Source of the DNA: an uncultured Pelagibacteraceae bacterium
GTDB lineage: Bacteria; Pseudomonadota; Alphaproteobacteria; Pelagibacterales; Pelagibacteraceae
Assembly (NCBI GenBank): GCA_902613915.1
Contig: CACMJB010000004.1
Location: 1 to 64,000 of the forward strand
DNA length: 64,000 bases
Direction of reading: 5' to 3'
The translations under genes and the position numbers were made by a program. A model generated the notes under the pieces. The model was not told the DNA's origin, searched no databases, and saw only the letters and a program-made list of their open reading frames with translations. Of the stretch, positions 44,279 through 54,674 are shown piece after piece (position 1 is the stretch's first letter; every line of letters begins with the position of its first letter).

Positions 44279-45672
44279 AAAGAAGTTTTAAGTCCGTAAA
44301 TCCATTTAGAAATTAGTCCCGCACCCATTCCAATAATTATTTCATTGCTAATCAAGTTTTTTTTAAAAAAATTACGAAGCTCTATTTCATTTTTAACCAT
44401 TACTACTTGAGTCGAAGAATTTTTAGCGATTAAAGAAGAAAAGTTGTTAAAATCAAATTTTGGATCTCTTTTTTCACCAGCAGCATATAAGGGACAAACT
44501 ACTACTAAATTTGATTTTTTGAAACACTTCGAAAATTCATTTTTTAATGAGATAACTCTAGAGTATCTATGAGGTTCAAATACACTTATAATTTTTCTTT
44601 TTTGATTTACATTTCTTACTCCATCTAATATTGAGCTTATTTCCGTAGGATGATGAGCGTAATCATCATAAAAATCATTTTTATTTTTTGAAAATACCTT
44701 CGTCATTCTTCTTTGGACGCCTGAAAAATTTTTAAGCGATTTTTTTATTGTATTTTGGTTTACACCTAAATTTAAACAAACTATTAATGCTGCTGCTGCA
44801 TTCAATACATTGTGTTTTCCTAATAACCTAACATTAATATTTTTTATTGTTTTTAAACTTTTACTCTTATCTTTAAAGCTTAAATTAAATTTTGTACTTT
44901 CATAGTGATATTTAATTTTTGATACTTTGAAATTTGCTTGGCTATTTTCTCCATAAGTAACTATGTTTTTATTCTTAATTCTTTTTAAAATCTTTTTTAT
45001 ATTTTTATTATCGGTGCAAATAACAGATTTACCTGTAGGGGGTGTCTTATTTATAAACTCTATAAAAGATTTTTCTAAATTTGAATAACTTTTATAGTAA
45101 TCTAGGTGTTCATAATCAATATTAGTAACAATAGAATAGTTAATTGGTAATTTTAAAAAACTTCCATCAGATTCGTCAGCTTCGAGAATAGCCCAACTCC
45201 CTTTCCCTAGTTTTGCGTTACTTTTAAAAGAATTAATTACTCCGCCATTAACGATTGTGGGATCTAATTTTTGATCAGTTAATATTTTTGCAACTAAAGA
45301 TGTTGTAGTAGTTTTTCCATGAGAGCCTGTTATAATTATATTTTTCTTCAATGATACTACATCTGCCAAAACTTCAGCTCTGTTATAAATTGGAATTTTA
45401 TTTTTTTTGGCAAATTTAATTTCAATATTATTATTTTTTATCGCTGTAGATTTTACTACTATTGTTGCTCTTTTTAGGTTTTTAGATGAGTGACCTATAT
45501 AAGTTTTAATTCCATTTTTAATACAGGAAATTATATTTTTATTTTTTGTTTGATCACTTCCTTGAACTCTAAACCCCATATTTTTCATTATTTGAGCGAG
45601 CCCACTCATACCGATACCACCAATACCTATAAAATGAATTATATCTTTTTGGCCTAAATTAATTTTTTTCAT
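44275..45672 (-). CDS. murC: UDP-N-acetylmuramate-L-alanine ligase MurC
   Basis: MurC adds L-alanine to UDP-MurNAc. The 465-residue protein has the N-terminal UDP-binding GIGGIGMSGLAQIMKNMG. The ATP motif ITGSHGKTTTTSLVAKIL is near residue 113, followed by ILEADESDGSFLK, NIDYEHLDYYKS and the YDDYAHHPTEI motif in the C-terminal domain. It overlaps murG by 14 bases and murB by four, in normal dcw order. Confidence 0.95.
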   Translation of the reverse strand: MKKINLGQKDIIHFIGIGGIGMSGLAQIMKNMGFRVQGSDQTKNKNIISCIKNGIKTYIGHSSKNLKRATIVVKSTAIKNNNIEIKFAKKNKIPIYNRAEVLADVVSLKKNIIITGSHGKTTTTSLVAKILTDQKLDPTIVNGGVINSFKSNAKLGKGSWAILEADESDGSFLKLPINYSIVTNIDYEHLDYYKSYSNLEKSFIEFINKTPPTGKSVICTDNKNIKKILKRIKNKNIVTYGENSQANFKVSKIKYHYESTKFNLSFKDKSKSLKTIKNINVRLLGKHNVLNAAAALIVCLNLGVNQNTIKKSLKNFSGVQRRMTKVFSKNKNDFYDDYAHHPTEISSILDGVRNVNQKRKIISVFEPHRYSRVISLKNEFSKCFKKSNLVVVCPLYAAGEKRDPKFDFNNFSSLIAKNSSTQVVMVKNEIELRNFFKKNLISNEIIIGMGAGLISKWIYGLKTSL

Positions 45673-46753
45673 TAATAATTTTTTCTATGTTAAAATTTAA
45701 TTTATTGAAAATATCTTTGTCAGAATATTGTCTTTGATTTAATATAATATTATTAAACTTTGAATTATCTTTAAAATTAGAAGAAATAAGCTCATATAAA
45801 TCTTTAGAAATATTTTTTTCCTCTAAAAGAAAACACATTCCTTTTTTTTCATAAAATTTTGCATTAATGTATTGGTGATTATCGGCAGAAGTTGGTAGTG
45901 GAATAGCGATTAGTGGAATTTTAACATTTGTTAATTCTCCCAAAGCCGAAGCTCCGGATCTTGTAATTACAAGATTTGATTTACTATAATAATAAGAAAT
46001 TTTATTTGTAAAATTAAATAATTCAAATTTTATATTTTGATTTTTATAAAATTTGGATAACTCATCTTCCTGACTTGTTTGACACTGCTGATAAACGGTT
46101 AAAGGTATTCCGCTTTCTTTTAAGTCTTTAAAAACTTGTGGCAATTTTTCTGCAAAGATTTTAGCCCCCTGGCTACCACCAAGAACTAGAATATTAATAA
46201 TATCAAATTTATTTTTTAAATTGTTATTATTATTAAATTCAATTATTTCTTCTCTAATAATATTGCCAACTACAATTACTTTTTTTTTATTTTTTTCTTT
46301 AATTCCCTCAAGATCTTTATGTGAAACAAAGATTTTTTCAGCAAAATGAAGCAAATATTTATTAGCTTTTCCTATAATTAAATTATTTTCATAAATGGTA
46401 AATTTAATTCTTAAAATTACTGCGGCTATACAAACAGGAAATGAGGAGTATCCACCCATCCCTATAATAATGTGAGGTCTATTTAAAGAAAGTAAAAAAA
46501 GAGACTTCATTGTTGAGTGACAAATCAAAAATACAGAATATATTAATGTAAAGATATTTTTTTTTAATAACGGTGAAGAAGTTATTTTTTTTAAATTTAT
46601 CTCCTTTATATCGCTAAGGTATTTTAAACCTCTTTTATCAGTAGTAAGTATAACATCATAATTTTTCTTAATTAGATTTTTTGCTAAACTCAGTGCAGGA
46701 AAAATATGTCCACCCGTGCCACCTGTTGCAATCAAAATTGTTTTTTTAGTCAT
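45659..46753 (-). CDS. murG: UDP-GlcNAc lipid I transferase MurG
   Basis: MurG attaches GlcNAc to lipid I to form lipid II at the inner face of the membrane. The 364-residue GT-B protein has the N-terminal glycine-rich GGTGGHIFPALSLA, GMGGYSSFP, and in the second domain LVLGGSQGAKIF, SGASALGELTNVKIPLIAIPLP and ADNHQYINAKFYEKKG. It overlaps ftsW by eight bases. A middle segment rich in phenylalanine and isoleucine (about residues 65-90) matches the membrane-facing patch of the family. Confidence 0.94.
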   Translation of the reverse strand: MTKKTILIATGGTGGHIFPALSLAKNLIKKNYDVILTTDKRGLKYLSDIKEINLKKITSSPLLKKNIFTLIYSVFLICHSTMKSLFLLSLNRPHIIIGMGGYSSFPVCIAAVILRIKFTIYENNLIIGKANKYLLHFAEKIFVSHKDLEGIKEKNKKKVIVVGNIIREEIIEFNNNNNLKNKFDIINILVLGGSQGAKIFAEKLPQVFKDLKESGIPLTVYQQCQTSQEDELSKFYKNQNIKFELFNFTNKISYYYSKSNLVITRSGASALGELTNVKIPLIAIPLPTSADNHQYINAKFYEKKGMCFLLEEKNISKDLYELISSNFKDNSKFNNIILNQRQYSDKDIFNKLNFNIEKIINEKN

Positions 46754-47873
46754 ATAAATAAGTTTTATTTTTAGTATAATTTAAAACTAGTCCAGCTAAA
46801 ATCGCGCTACTCATCAGAGAAGATCCACCGTAACTTAAAAAAGGCAAAGTCATACCAGTTGTTGGCAATAAATTAGTATTTACCCCTGCATGTATAAAAG
46901 TTTGAAAGATTAATAAAGATGCTAATCCACTTAAAGAAATCTTAATAAATTCGTTATCCTGATTAAAGCAATTTTTTATAATCCTAAATGATATATATAA
47001 AAAAATTGTAATTATAATAATTGAGACTAAAGAACCGAATTCTTCAGAAATTACAGCAATTATGTAATCAGTATGAGCTTCCGGAACACTCTCTTTCAAA
47101 ATACCTTCGCCCATTCCTTGACCGGTTAACCCTCCAAGTTTAATTGCATCAAGTGCTGAAGATGATTGAAATTTATCACCTTGGCTAGGATCAAAAAATG
47201 AAATTAAACGGTTGATAATATATCCAAACTTTTCGGGTAAGAAAAATAGTAATGAGCTAAATAATATTAAAAAAATTGTGAGAAAAATCCCAATATATAT
47301 TAAGCTTACACCAGATACAAAAACAGTTGCGATCCAGCTACTAGTTAATAATATTGACTGTCCTAAATCAGGCTGGTCGATTAATAAAATGATTACGCAA
47401 CTTAAAAGTATGAAACTTAAAAGATATTTTATGTGATAATTTTGAAAATTTTTGTAAGTAAGTATCTTAACTGTCATCAAAATGAATAATGGTTTTAATA
47501 TTTCTACAGGCTGTAAATTAAAAAAATATAGATTTAACCATCTTCTAGCTCCTTTTGCCTCTAATCCAATTATCGGAACCATCGCCAAAAAAATAAAAGA
47601 AACTACAAAAGCTGGAATAACAAGTTTAATCAGTACTTCTGTTCTAATAAATGAAATTATCATCATGATTGATATTGCTAAAACTGTAAAAATTAAATGT
47701 TTAGTAAAAAAGAAATAATAGTCTTTGTTTAATCTTTCTCCTGCGAGCGAAGATGTTGATGAAAATGAAAAAAATAGTCCTAGAAAAAATAGTATCAAAA
47801 AACAAAACAAGATCTTTTTATCAATACTTCTCCAATAGTTAAGTATGAAAAATTTAAATGAATTTTCTTGCAT
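46746..47873 (-). CDS. ftsW: SEDS glycosyltransferase FtsW
   Basis: FtsW polymerises septal glycan with FtsI. From the ATG at 47873 the protein has 375 residues and about ten membrane segments, with signatures RRWLNLYFFNLQPVEILK, IDQPDLGQSI, QGMGEGILKESVPEAHTDYI and GMTLPFLSYGGSS. The open frame extends to 47933 but that start would overlap murD by 80 bases; the chosen start overlaps by 20. No clear Shine-Dalgarno sequence supports either, so the start is uncertain. Confidence 0.92.
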   Translation of the reverse strand: MQENSFKFFILNYWRSIDKKILFCFLILFFLGLFFSFSSTSSLAGERLNKDYYFFFTKHLIFTVLAISIMMIISFIRTEVLIKLVIPAFVVSFIFLAMVPIIGLEAKGARRWLNLYFFNLQPVEILKPLFILMTVKILTYKNFQNYHIKYLLSFILLSCVIILLIDQPDLGQSILLTSSWIATVFVSGVSLIYIGIFLTIFLILFSSLLFFLPEKFGYIINRLISFFDPSQGDKFQSSSALDAIKLGGLTGQGMGEGILKESVPEAHTDYIIAVISEEFGSLVSIIIITIFLYISFRIIKNCFNQDNEFIKISLSGLASLLIFQTFIHAGVNTNLLPTTGMTLPFLSYGGSSLMSSAILAGLVLNYTKNKTYLYD

Positions 47874-49131
47874 ATGTTTTACATAATTTTTTAAACTCGG
47901 TTCCTCTAATTTCAAAATTTTTAAATTGGTCAAAAGATGCTGCTGCCGGACTTAATAAAATAAAACACTTTTTTTTCTTAAAAAATACATGATCTTTGAC
48001 TATTTGATTGATTGCCTTATTAAGGGTTTTTGAAATTGAGAAAGAAACTTTTCCTTTTATCTGCTTTTTAAAAAAATTAATATTTTTACCAATTAAATAA
48101 CATTTAATTATATTTCTTTTGTAATTTAATAAATTAATTTTATCTCCTTTTTTTGGAAACCCCCCCAAAATCCAAAAAATATTTTTTAAGCCGGATATAG
48201 CGGTAATAGCAGACTCACAGGTTGTAGCTTTAGAGTCGTTGATAAAAGTAACGTTCTTTTTTTTCATAAAAATTTCAAATCTGTGCTCTAATCCTTTAAA
48301 AGATTCAATGGATTTAACGAATGATTTTTGACTTATATTTATTATTTTAGACAATTCAAAAACAAAGCTTACATTTTCATCGTTAATATTAGAAGCTAAA
48401 TAACTATTTTTAATTTTATACTTTATTTTTTTATAGTCTCTTATTTTCGGAATAATTAATTTACTTTTAAAATTTTTCTTTTTAAAAGCTATCTTTAAAT
48501 TTTTGTTTATAAAAGCATATTGATTTTTATTCTGATTTTTAAATATTTTAAGTTTTGCATTTAAATACTCGTTTGTGCTCCCATGCCAATCTATATGATC
48601 ATTGGTAAAATTTAGAAAAAGAGCAAAGTCTGGACAAATAAATTTTGAATGTGAAAGTTGAAAAGATGAGGCTTCTATTATTACAAAACTATTATTTACT
48701 TTTTTTAAACTTAGTAAAGGCTTTCCTATATTCCCTCCCAATAAACATTTAAATTTATTTTTTTTTAATACATGATCAAGTAATTTGCACGTGGTTGATT
48801 TTCCATTTGTTCCTGTTACAACAATGCTTTTGAATTTTTCTCTATCTAAATAAAATAGATCTAAATCAGTAATAATTTTTTTTTTATATTTCTGGAGATT
48901 TTTGTTTTTATTTAAGCTAATTCCTGGAGACAATATAATATAGTCAACTTGCTTTAATGTTTTATTAAGATTTTTTGTCCAATAACTTTTAAAAAGGTTT
49001 TTATGTTTATCATCATAAACTTTAAAATTTGAAATTTTTTTCTTTTTAAAGAAATTAATTACAGAGCTACCGGTTATTCCGAGCCCGTAAACAAGGAACG
49101 AATGTTCTTTGAGTTTAGGAGTTTTAAACAT
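47854..49131 (-). CDS. murD: UDP-N-acetylmuramoyl-L-alanine-D-glutamate ligase MurD
   Basis: MurD adds D-glutamate to UDP-MurNAc-L-Ala. The 425-residue protein starts with a short UDP-binding domain (VYGLGITGSSVINFF), then the P-loop VTGTNGKSTTCKLLDHVL near residue 107, NFTNDHIDWHGS, and FINDSKATTCES and LSPAAASFDQFKNFEIRG in the C-terminal domain. The last is the MurD signature. It lies between mraY (one base apart) and ftsW. Confidence 0.95.
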   Translation of the reverse strand: MFKTPKLKEHSFLVYGLGITGSSVINFFKKKKISNFKVYDDKHKNLFKSYWTKNLNKTLKQVDYIILSPGISLNKNKNLQKYKKKIITDLDLFYLDREKFKSIVVTGTNGKSTTCKLLDHVLKKNKFKCLLGGNIGKPLLSLKKVNNSFVIIEASSFQLSHSKFICPDFALFLNFTNDHIDWHGSTNEYLNAKLKIFKNQNKNQYAFINKNLKIAFKKKNFKSKLIIPKIRDYKKIKYKIKNSYLASNINDENVSFVFELSKIINISQKSFVKSIESFKGLEHRFEIFMKKKNVTFINDSKATTCESAITAISGLKNIFWILGGFPKKGDKINLLNYKRNIIKCYLIGKNINFFKKQIKGKVSFSISKTLNKAINQIVKDHVFFKKKKCFILLSPAAASFDQFKNFEIRGTEFKKLCKTYARKFI

Positions 49132-49132
49132 C

Positions 49133-50218
49133 TTACCTTAATTTTAATGTTGCTAATCCGATCAATGCTAAGATTATGGCAATAATCCAAAATCTAATTA
49201 CAATTGTAGACTCTGCCCAACCTTTTTTTTCGAAATGGTGATGAATTGGGGCCATTTTAAATATTCTTTTTCCTGTTAATTTAAACGAAAGTACTTGAAT
49301 GATTACAGAAACTGTTTCTAAAACAAATAAACCACCTATTATAGCTAAAACTATTTCATGTTTTACAATAATTGCGATGGCCGCTAGTGATCCTCCTAAT
49401 GAAAGTGAGCCAGTGTCACCCATGAAAATTTTTGCAGGAGGTGCATTATACCAAAGAAAACCTAAACAAGCTCCTACAACTGATCCACAAAAAATAGACA
49501 ATTCTCCAACATCCGGAATATATTGTATTTTCAAATATTCAGAGAAAATTGTGTTTCCTACGACATAGGAAATTAATGTAAAAGAAAGTGCCACTAACAT
49601 TACAGGTACAGTAGCAAGTCCATCTAAACCATCAGTCAAATTTACTGCATTGGATGCTCCAATTATCACAAATAATCCGAATGGAATAAAAAATAGACCC
49701 ATTTGCCAAATTAAATTTTTAAAAAAAGGAAAATAAAGATTGTATAAATATTCGTGATTAGAAAATTTAATTAATAATGTTAAAGTTATTACACCTATAA
49801 TTAATTGACCAAGAAATTTTAAACTTGATTTAAGTCCTCTTGAATTCTTATATTTTATTTTTAGAATATCATCAGCAAATCCTAAACCTCCTAAAGATAA
49901 AGACACAAACATTAGTACCCACACATATATATTTTTTAAATCAGCCCATAACAACGTACCAGAAATAATTCCAATAATGATGATCACACCTCCCATTGTA
50001 GGTGTACCAGACTTTTTTATTATATGATCAATTGGACCATCTTGTCTGATGGGTCCGGTAATCATTTTTTCTGAAAATAACTTAATAAGTGGTCCTCCAA
50101 TAATAAAAACAACTACCAAAGAAGTTACAACAGATAATCCGGTTCTAAATGTTAGATATTTAAAAACATTTAAAAATGAGTATTGATCAACTAAAGATGT
50201 TAAAAGACTGAAGAGCAT
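49133..50218 (-). CDS. mraY: Phospho-MurNAc-pentapeptide transferase MraY
   Basis: MraY transfers phospho-MurNAc-pentapeptide to undecaprenyl phosphate, forming lipid I. The 361-residue protein has ten membrane segments. Diagnostic segments are SGTPTMGGVIIIIGI near residue 72, FADDILKIKYKNSRGL with the aspartate pair, NAVNLTDGLDGLA, FMGDTGSLSLGGSLAAIAI, and KMAPIHHHFEKKGW with the HHH motif. It lies one base after the murEF stop. Confidence 0.96.
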   Translation of the reverse strand: MLFSLLTSLVDQYSFLNVFKYLTFRTGLSVVTSLVVVFIIGGPLIKLFSEKMITGPIRQDGPIDHIIKKSGTPTMGGVIIIIGIISGTLLWADLKNIYVWVLMFVSLSLGGLGFADDILKIKYKNSRGLKSSLKFLGQLIIGVITLTLLIKFSNHEYLYNLYFPFFKNLIWQMGLFFIPFGLFVIIGASNAVNLTDGLDGLATVPVMLVALSFTLISYVVGNTIFSEYLKIQYIPDVGELSIFCGSVVGACLGFLWYNAPPAKIFMGDTGSLSLGGSLAAIAIIVKHEIVLAIIGGLFVLETVSVIIQVLSFKLTGKRIFKMAPIHHHFEKKGWAESTIVIRFWIIAIILALIGLATLKLR

Positions 50219-52975
50219 TTAAATTCCTTTTATAATATTTTTACTAAAGTTATTTAAACCTGTAGCATTAGATCCTTTAATCATTAAATAATCATTATTA
50301 GAAATTATACTTCTTAAGTTTAAGTCTATATCTTGTATGTTTTGCAAAATATTTCCTCTTTTATTTTTATTTAGATTCTTAAAGGTGAATATAGTTTGTT
50401 TTCCTTTAACGAATACTTTGTCGATGTCAGAGTTGTTAATAACTTTTGAAATTTCTTCATGATATTTTCTCGATTTTTGACCTAATTCTAACATGTCGCC
50501 CAATACTAAATACTTTTTAAATTTTTCCTTTTTAAAAGAGTTAAATCTTAAAATAGCATTTTTTACTGATAATGGATTTGCATTATAACTTTCATCTATA
50601 AATTTGAATTTTTTCTTATATCTTAAAATATTATATTTTTTCCCTCTTCCCACAGTTGGTTGTAGATTCTTTATTAGTGATTTAATCTTTTTGATATCAA
50701 TTTTTAACGCATGCATTACAGCTAAACCTGCCAGAATATTATAAATATTAATATCTCTAAAATCATAAATTAATCTCTGATTATCTATATTTACAAAAAT
50801 TTTTGAATTTCCATTATTTTCATTAATCTTTTTTAATAAGATATTTGACTCTCTATGTTTACCAAAAGTAATTATTTCAAGATTTAAGGATTTTGCTTTT
50901 TGATATAGAAGATTGAAAAATTTATCATCTCTATTTAAAATAATTTTTCCACCTTTTTCGATACTTTCTATTATTTCAGATTTTGCTTTAGCTATTCCTT
51001 TTAAATTTTTAAAATTTTCTAAATGAGCTTCACCGATATTGGTAATTATACCTATATGGGGTCTTATTAATTTTGATAAGTTTTTAATTTCTCCGGCCTT
51101 ACTCATTCCAACTTCGAAAACACCGTATTTATCAAATGAACTTAAATTTGATAAGCTTATAGGAACACCTAAATGGTTGTTAAAAGATTTTGGTGAAAAA
51201 TAAGTTTCACCAAATTTTTTTAGCAACTGACCTAGTAAATTTTTTAGGGATGTTTTTCCAGCACTTCCAGTAATAGCAATTATATTTGCAGAGGATTTTT
51301 CACGTTTTAGTTTTGCAAAGTAATTTAAAAATGAGATAGCATTTTTTACCTTTATTATATTTTTTCCAATTTTTTTTGCAGAGTCAGATACGATACAACT
51401 TGCACCTTTATTTAAAGCATCTTTAACAAATTTATTTCCATTATTTTTTTTGCCTTTGAGTGCTAAAAATAAGTTACCCTTTTTTATTGATCTAGTATCA
51501 GTAGATAATCCATCGAAATTAATAAATTTTTTATAACCCGTAATTTTTTGTAAAATTAAATTGTTTTCAAAATAATTAAATTTTTTTTTAGGGAGATGTT
51601 TTGATTTTTTAATAGTTCCTTTTATAATTTTTTTATCAGATATTTTATAAGTTTTATTTTTATATATTTGAATTTCTTCATGCCCTTTTCCTGCTACTAA
51701 TATTATTTCTCCAGGAGTTGCCTTCTTAATAGACTCTTCAATAGCAGTACGTCTATTTCCAATATTAAAACTTTTTTTTCTTTGAATATACTTGCAGAGT
51801 TCTTTTCTAATTTTTTGAGGGTCTTCATTCCTTGGATTGTCATCTGTTATATAAATTTTGTTACAATATTTATTTGCTATCTTAGCCATTAATGGTCTTT
51901 TTTTTTTATCTCTATCTCCTCCACAACCAAAAACTATAGATATATTTTTTTTATTTTCATTTTTAAAACACTCTAAAGTTTTTAAAAGGGCGTCTGGGGT
52001 GTGAGCATAATCTAAAAAAACTTTTGCTTTATTTGGAAGTTTTTTTACTAATTCTAACCTTCCATTTACATCTTTGATCTTTTTGATTTTTTTAAAAATC
52101 AATTGTTCTCTAAGTCCACATATTTTTGCAGCCAAAATTGCCATAGTTAAATTCTTTATCTTAAAATCTGGAAGGGTAGGTAATTGACTTTTAACTTTTA
52201 GAAACTCACTATTTATATCAACTATTTTTAATCCTCTTTTTTTGGATATCTTTTTTAAAATTTTAAATGGTGAAATATTCTCATCTGAAATTATTTTAGT
52301 TTTTTTTCTTAAAATTTTTCTAAATAAGATAAGCTTAGCATTCAAATATGCTTCCATATTCTTATGATAGTCTAAATGGTCTTGGCTAAAGTTAGTAAAA
52401 ACAGCTGATTTAAAATTTATATGATGAAGTCTCTCTTGATGCAAACCATGACTTGAGGCCTCGATAATTACATTTTCAATTTTTTTTTTTTTAAGGAAAT
52501 TCAAAGTTTTATGTAATGATATCGTGTCAGGTGATGTCAGACTTGTTTTTAAAAATTTATTGTTATATTTAATCCCCAATGTTCCGATTGAAGCAACAGG
52601 CCTATTGTTTAACCTAAATAATTGATAAAACATATCAGCAACAGAAGTTTTTCCATTAGTGCCAGTAACTGCAATTATGTTTTTCGGTTTAAAGTTATAA
52701 AACTTTGAAGCAACCTCGCTCAAAAAATTTCTTACGTTTTTCTTTTTAATTACTAGTATATTTTTATCTTTGAATTTAGATTTATTTGAACAAATTATGA
52801 CGGAAGCCCCTTTTTTAATTGCATGTTTGATAAAATTTTCACCGTTCTCCTTTTTCCCTTTAATGGCAAAAAAGATATAATTTTTTTTTGTGCTTTTGCT
52901 ATTTGATGAAATACCTCTAACTAGGATATTTCTTTTATTTAAAGGGATTTCTTTAATTAAATTTTTCAACAACAT
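50219..52975 (-). CDS. murEF: MurE-MurF fusion ligase
   Basis: A single 918-residue reading frame joins two Mur ligases. Residues 1 to about 455 are MurE: the P-loop VTGTNGKTS (103-111), NFSQDHLDYH, YAHTPDAL, and DNPR at 379-382, the motif of meso-diaminopimelate-adding MurE. From about residue 470 follows MurF: the DTRS segment near 493, the P-loop ITGSAGKTS (568-576), and NANPLSVKNAI near 815. No stop or start signal separates the halves, so it probably makes one polypeptide adding diaminopimelate and then D-Ala-D-Ala. It overlaps ftsI by 23 bases. Confidence 0.94.
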   Translation of the reverse strand: MLLKNLIKEIPLNKRNILVRGISSNSKSTKKNYIFFAIKGKKENGENFIKHAIKKGASVIICSNKSKFKDKNILVIKKKNVRNFLSEVASKFYNFKPKNIIAVTGTNGKTSVADMFYQLFRLNNRPVASIGTLGIKYNNKFLKTSLTSPDTISLHKTLNFLKKKKIENVIIEASSHGLHQERLHHINFKSAVFTNFSQDHLDYHKNMEAYLNAKLILFRKILRKKTKIISDENISPFKILKKISKKRGLKIVDINSEFLKVKSQLPTLPDFKIKNLTMAILAAKICGLREQLIFKKIKKIKDVNGRLELVKKLPNKAKVFLDYAHTPDALLKTLECFKNENKKNISIVFGCGGDRDKKKRPLMAKIANKYCNKIYITDDNPRNEDPQKIRKELCKYIQRKKSFNIGNRRTAIEESIKKATPGEIILVAGKGHEEIQIYKNKTYKISDKKIIKGTIKKSKHLPKKKFNYFENNLILQKITGYKKFINFDGLSTDTRSIKKGNLFLALKGKKNNGNKFVKDALNKGASCIVSDSAKKIGKNIIKVKNAISFLNYFAKLKREKSSANIIAITGSAGKTSLKNLLGQLLKKFGETYFSPKSFNNHLGVPISLSNLSSFDKYGVFEVGMSKAGEIKNLSKLIRPHIGIITNIGEAHLENFKNLKGIAKAKSEIIESIEKGGKIILNRDDKFFNLLYQKAKSLNLEIITFGKHRESNILLKKINENNGNSKIFVNIDNQRLIYDFRDINIYNILAGLAVMHALKIDIKKIKSLIKNLQPTVGRGKKYNILRYKKKFKFIDESYNANPLSVKNAILRFNSFKKEKFKKYLVLGDMLELGQKSRKYHEEISKVINNSDIDKVFVKGKQTIFTFKNLNKNKRGNILQNIQDIDLNLRSIISNNDYLMIKGSNATGLNNFSKNIIKGI

Positions 52976-54674
52976 ATTGGTTTAAAAAATCCTTATTATT
53001 TATGGCTAAAATTGGTCCAATTTTTTCTATTATTTTGCCGGCAACATAAACAGAATTCCAACCAGAGGTATTATATGGTGCTTTAGTTTTAATTCCACGA
53101 TAGTTGTAAACTAGATCTTTATTAAGTTTTGGATTCTCAAGCATTACAAATAATGAATAGTTTGGTTTTTGTGTGGGAAAAACAGAAATAAACGAATTTA
53201 TTCTTTGTTTATTATTTCCATAACTTTCTGCGGTCCCTGTTTTTCCTCCCACATAATATCCATCAACATCTGCTAAACTTGCTGTCCCATTTTCGCTACT
53301 AACAACTTGTCTCAAAATACTTGATATTTCTTTACTAGTTTTATTGGATATTATTTTTTTTGTTTCAAAATTATTTCTCTCTTTTATTAAACTAGGCGTG
53401 ACTAAATTTCCTCCATTAGTCAAACTAGCATATAATGTTGTGGCTTGAAGAGGTGTGGTTGTTATTCCGTGACCAAAAGAAACTGTTTCGATTTTGCATT
53501 TATTCCATTTTATTTCATGAGGAATTCCAACTTCTTCTAGTTCAATTTCTGGAACTTTTGTTAAGTTAGTATTTTTTATAAATTTTTTGAAAATATCCTC
53601 ACCTATTTTTTGTGCTAAAATAACTGACCCAACATTTGAAGATCTTACTAAAATTTCCTCTATTGAAAGACTGGTTGGGTGTTCTTTCATATCAGTGATA
53701 TCATGAATGGAACATTTTAATTTTCTGGGAATTTTTTCAATAACTGTATCCTTTTTAACAATATTACTTTCAAGAGCTAATGCTACGGTAAAGGTTTTAA
53801 AAATTGATCCCAATTCATAAACACCTTTTGTAATTTTATTAATATAATTTTTATCTGTTATAGTTTTACGTTGATTTATATTAAAATTAGGTAAAGAAAC
53901 TAATGACAATATATCACCATTATTAACATTCATTAATAAAGCTGCAGCTCCTGAAGCATCAAAAGTTTTTAAAGCTTCGCTTAATTCTTTATTAATTATA
54001 TATTGAATATTGCTATCTAAAGTTAATTCTAATGGACTATCTTTTAAATTTTTACTTTTTAATTCTTTGTCAAAATATTTTTCAAGTCCTGAAATTCCAA
54101 AGTTATCATAATCAACTTGACCAATAACATGGCTAAATAGATCTCCGTGAGTGTACATTCTAGCTTGAAATGATTCGAATTTAATTGCTTTTTCTCCTAA
54201 TGACCAAAGTTTTTGTTTTTCATTTTGAGTTATTCTTGTTTTAATACGAAAATATTTTTTCCCATTAAGTTTTTGTTCAATATCGTCAATTGGAAGATCG
54301 GGAAGAATTAATCTTAATTTTATTAAAAAGTTTTTTTTATCTTTAACTAATTTTGGATCAACCGCAGCATGGTATGCATTAATGTTTCTGGAAATTATAA
54401 TGCCATGTCTGTCAACTATATCTCTCCTTATTAAGTTAAATTTAGAATTTTGAGTATTAAAACCCGAAATCTCCTTTTGGCTCAATGAAATATAAGCAAT
54501 TTTAATTGAAAAAATTGCAATTAAAGAAAAAAAGAAAAAGAATAATAGATAATTTCTATCTTCAAAATAATTATGTTTTTTTAAACTTTTTGATTTTTTA
54601 TTTGTTTCTAGATAATCTTCAAAATAAAAACTTCTTTGATTAGTTGTTTTATTTTTTCCTGTTTTTTTTTTCAT
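52953..54674 (-). CDS. ftsI: Division transpeptidase FtsI (PBP3)
   Basis: FtsI crosslinks septal peptidoglycan. The 573-residue protein has a basic cytoplasmic tail, one membrane helix (about residues 41-66), a pedestal region with RRDIVDRHG, and a transpeptidase domain with SIFK (290-293), SSN (345-347) and KTGTAE (478-483). All active-site residues are intact. It overlaps ftsL by 26 bases and murEF by 23. A C-terminal tail extends past the domain with DFLNQYVVEKFN. Confidence 0.95.
   Translation of the reverse strand: MKKKTGKNKTTNQRSFYFEDYLETNKKSKSLKKHNYFEDRNYLLFFFFFSLIAIFSIKIAYISLSQKEISGFNTQNSKFNLIRRDIVDRHGIIISRNINAYHAAVDPKLVKDKKNFLIKLRLILPDLPIDDIEQKLNGKKYFRIKTRITQNEKQKLWSLGEKAIKFESFQARMYTHGDLFSHVIGQVDYDNFGISGLEKYFDKELKSKNLKDSPLELTLDSNIQYIINKELSEALKTFDASGAAALLMNVNNGDILSLVSLPNFNINQRKTITDKNYINKITKGVYELGSIFKTFTVALALESNIVKKDTVIEKIPRKLKCSIHDITDMKEHPTSLSIEEILVRSSNVGSVILAQKIGEDIFKKFIKNTNLTKVPEIELEEVGIPHEIKWNKCKIETVSFGHGITTTPLQATTLYASLTNGGNLVTPSLIKERNNFETKKIISNKTSKEISSILRQVVSSENGTASLADVDGYYVGGKTGTAESYGNNKQRINSFISVFPTQKPNYSLFVMLENPKLNKDLVYNYRGIKTKAPYNTSGWNSVYVAGKIIEKIGPILAINNKDFLNQYVVEKFN

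Noticed and set aside
47874-47933. Longer FtsW start
   Set aside because: It implies an 80-base overlap with murD, much larger than other overlaps here, and the added residues match no FtsW feature.
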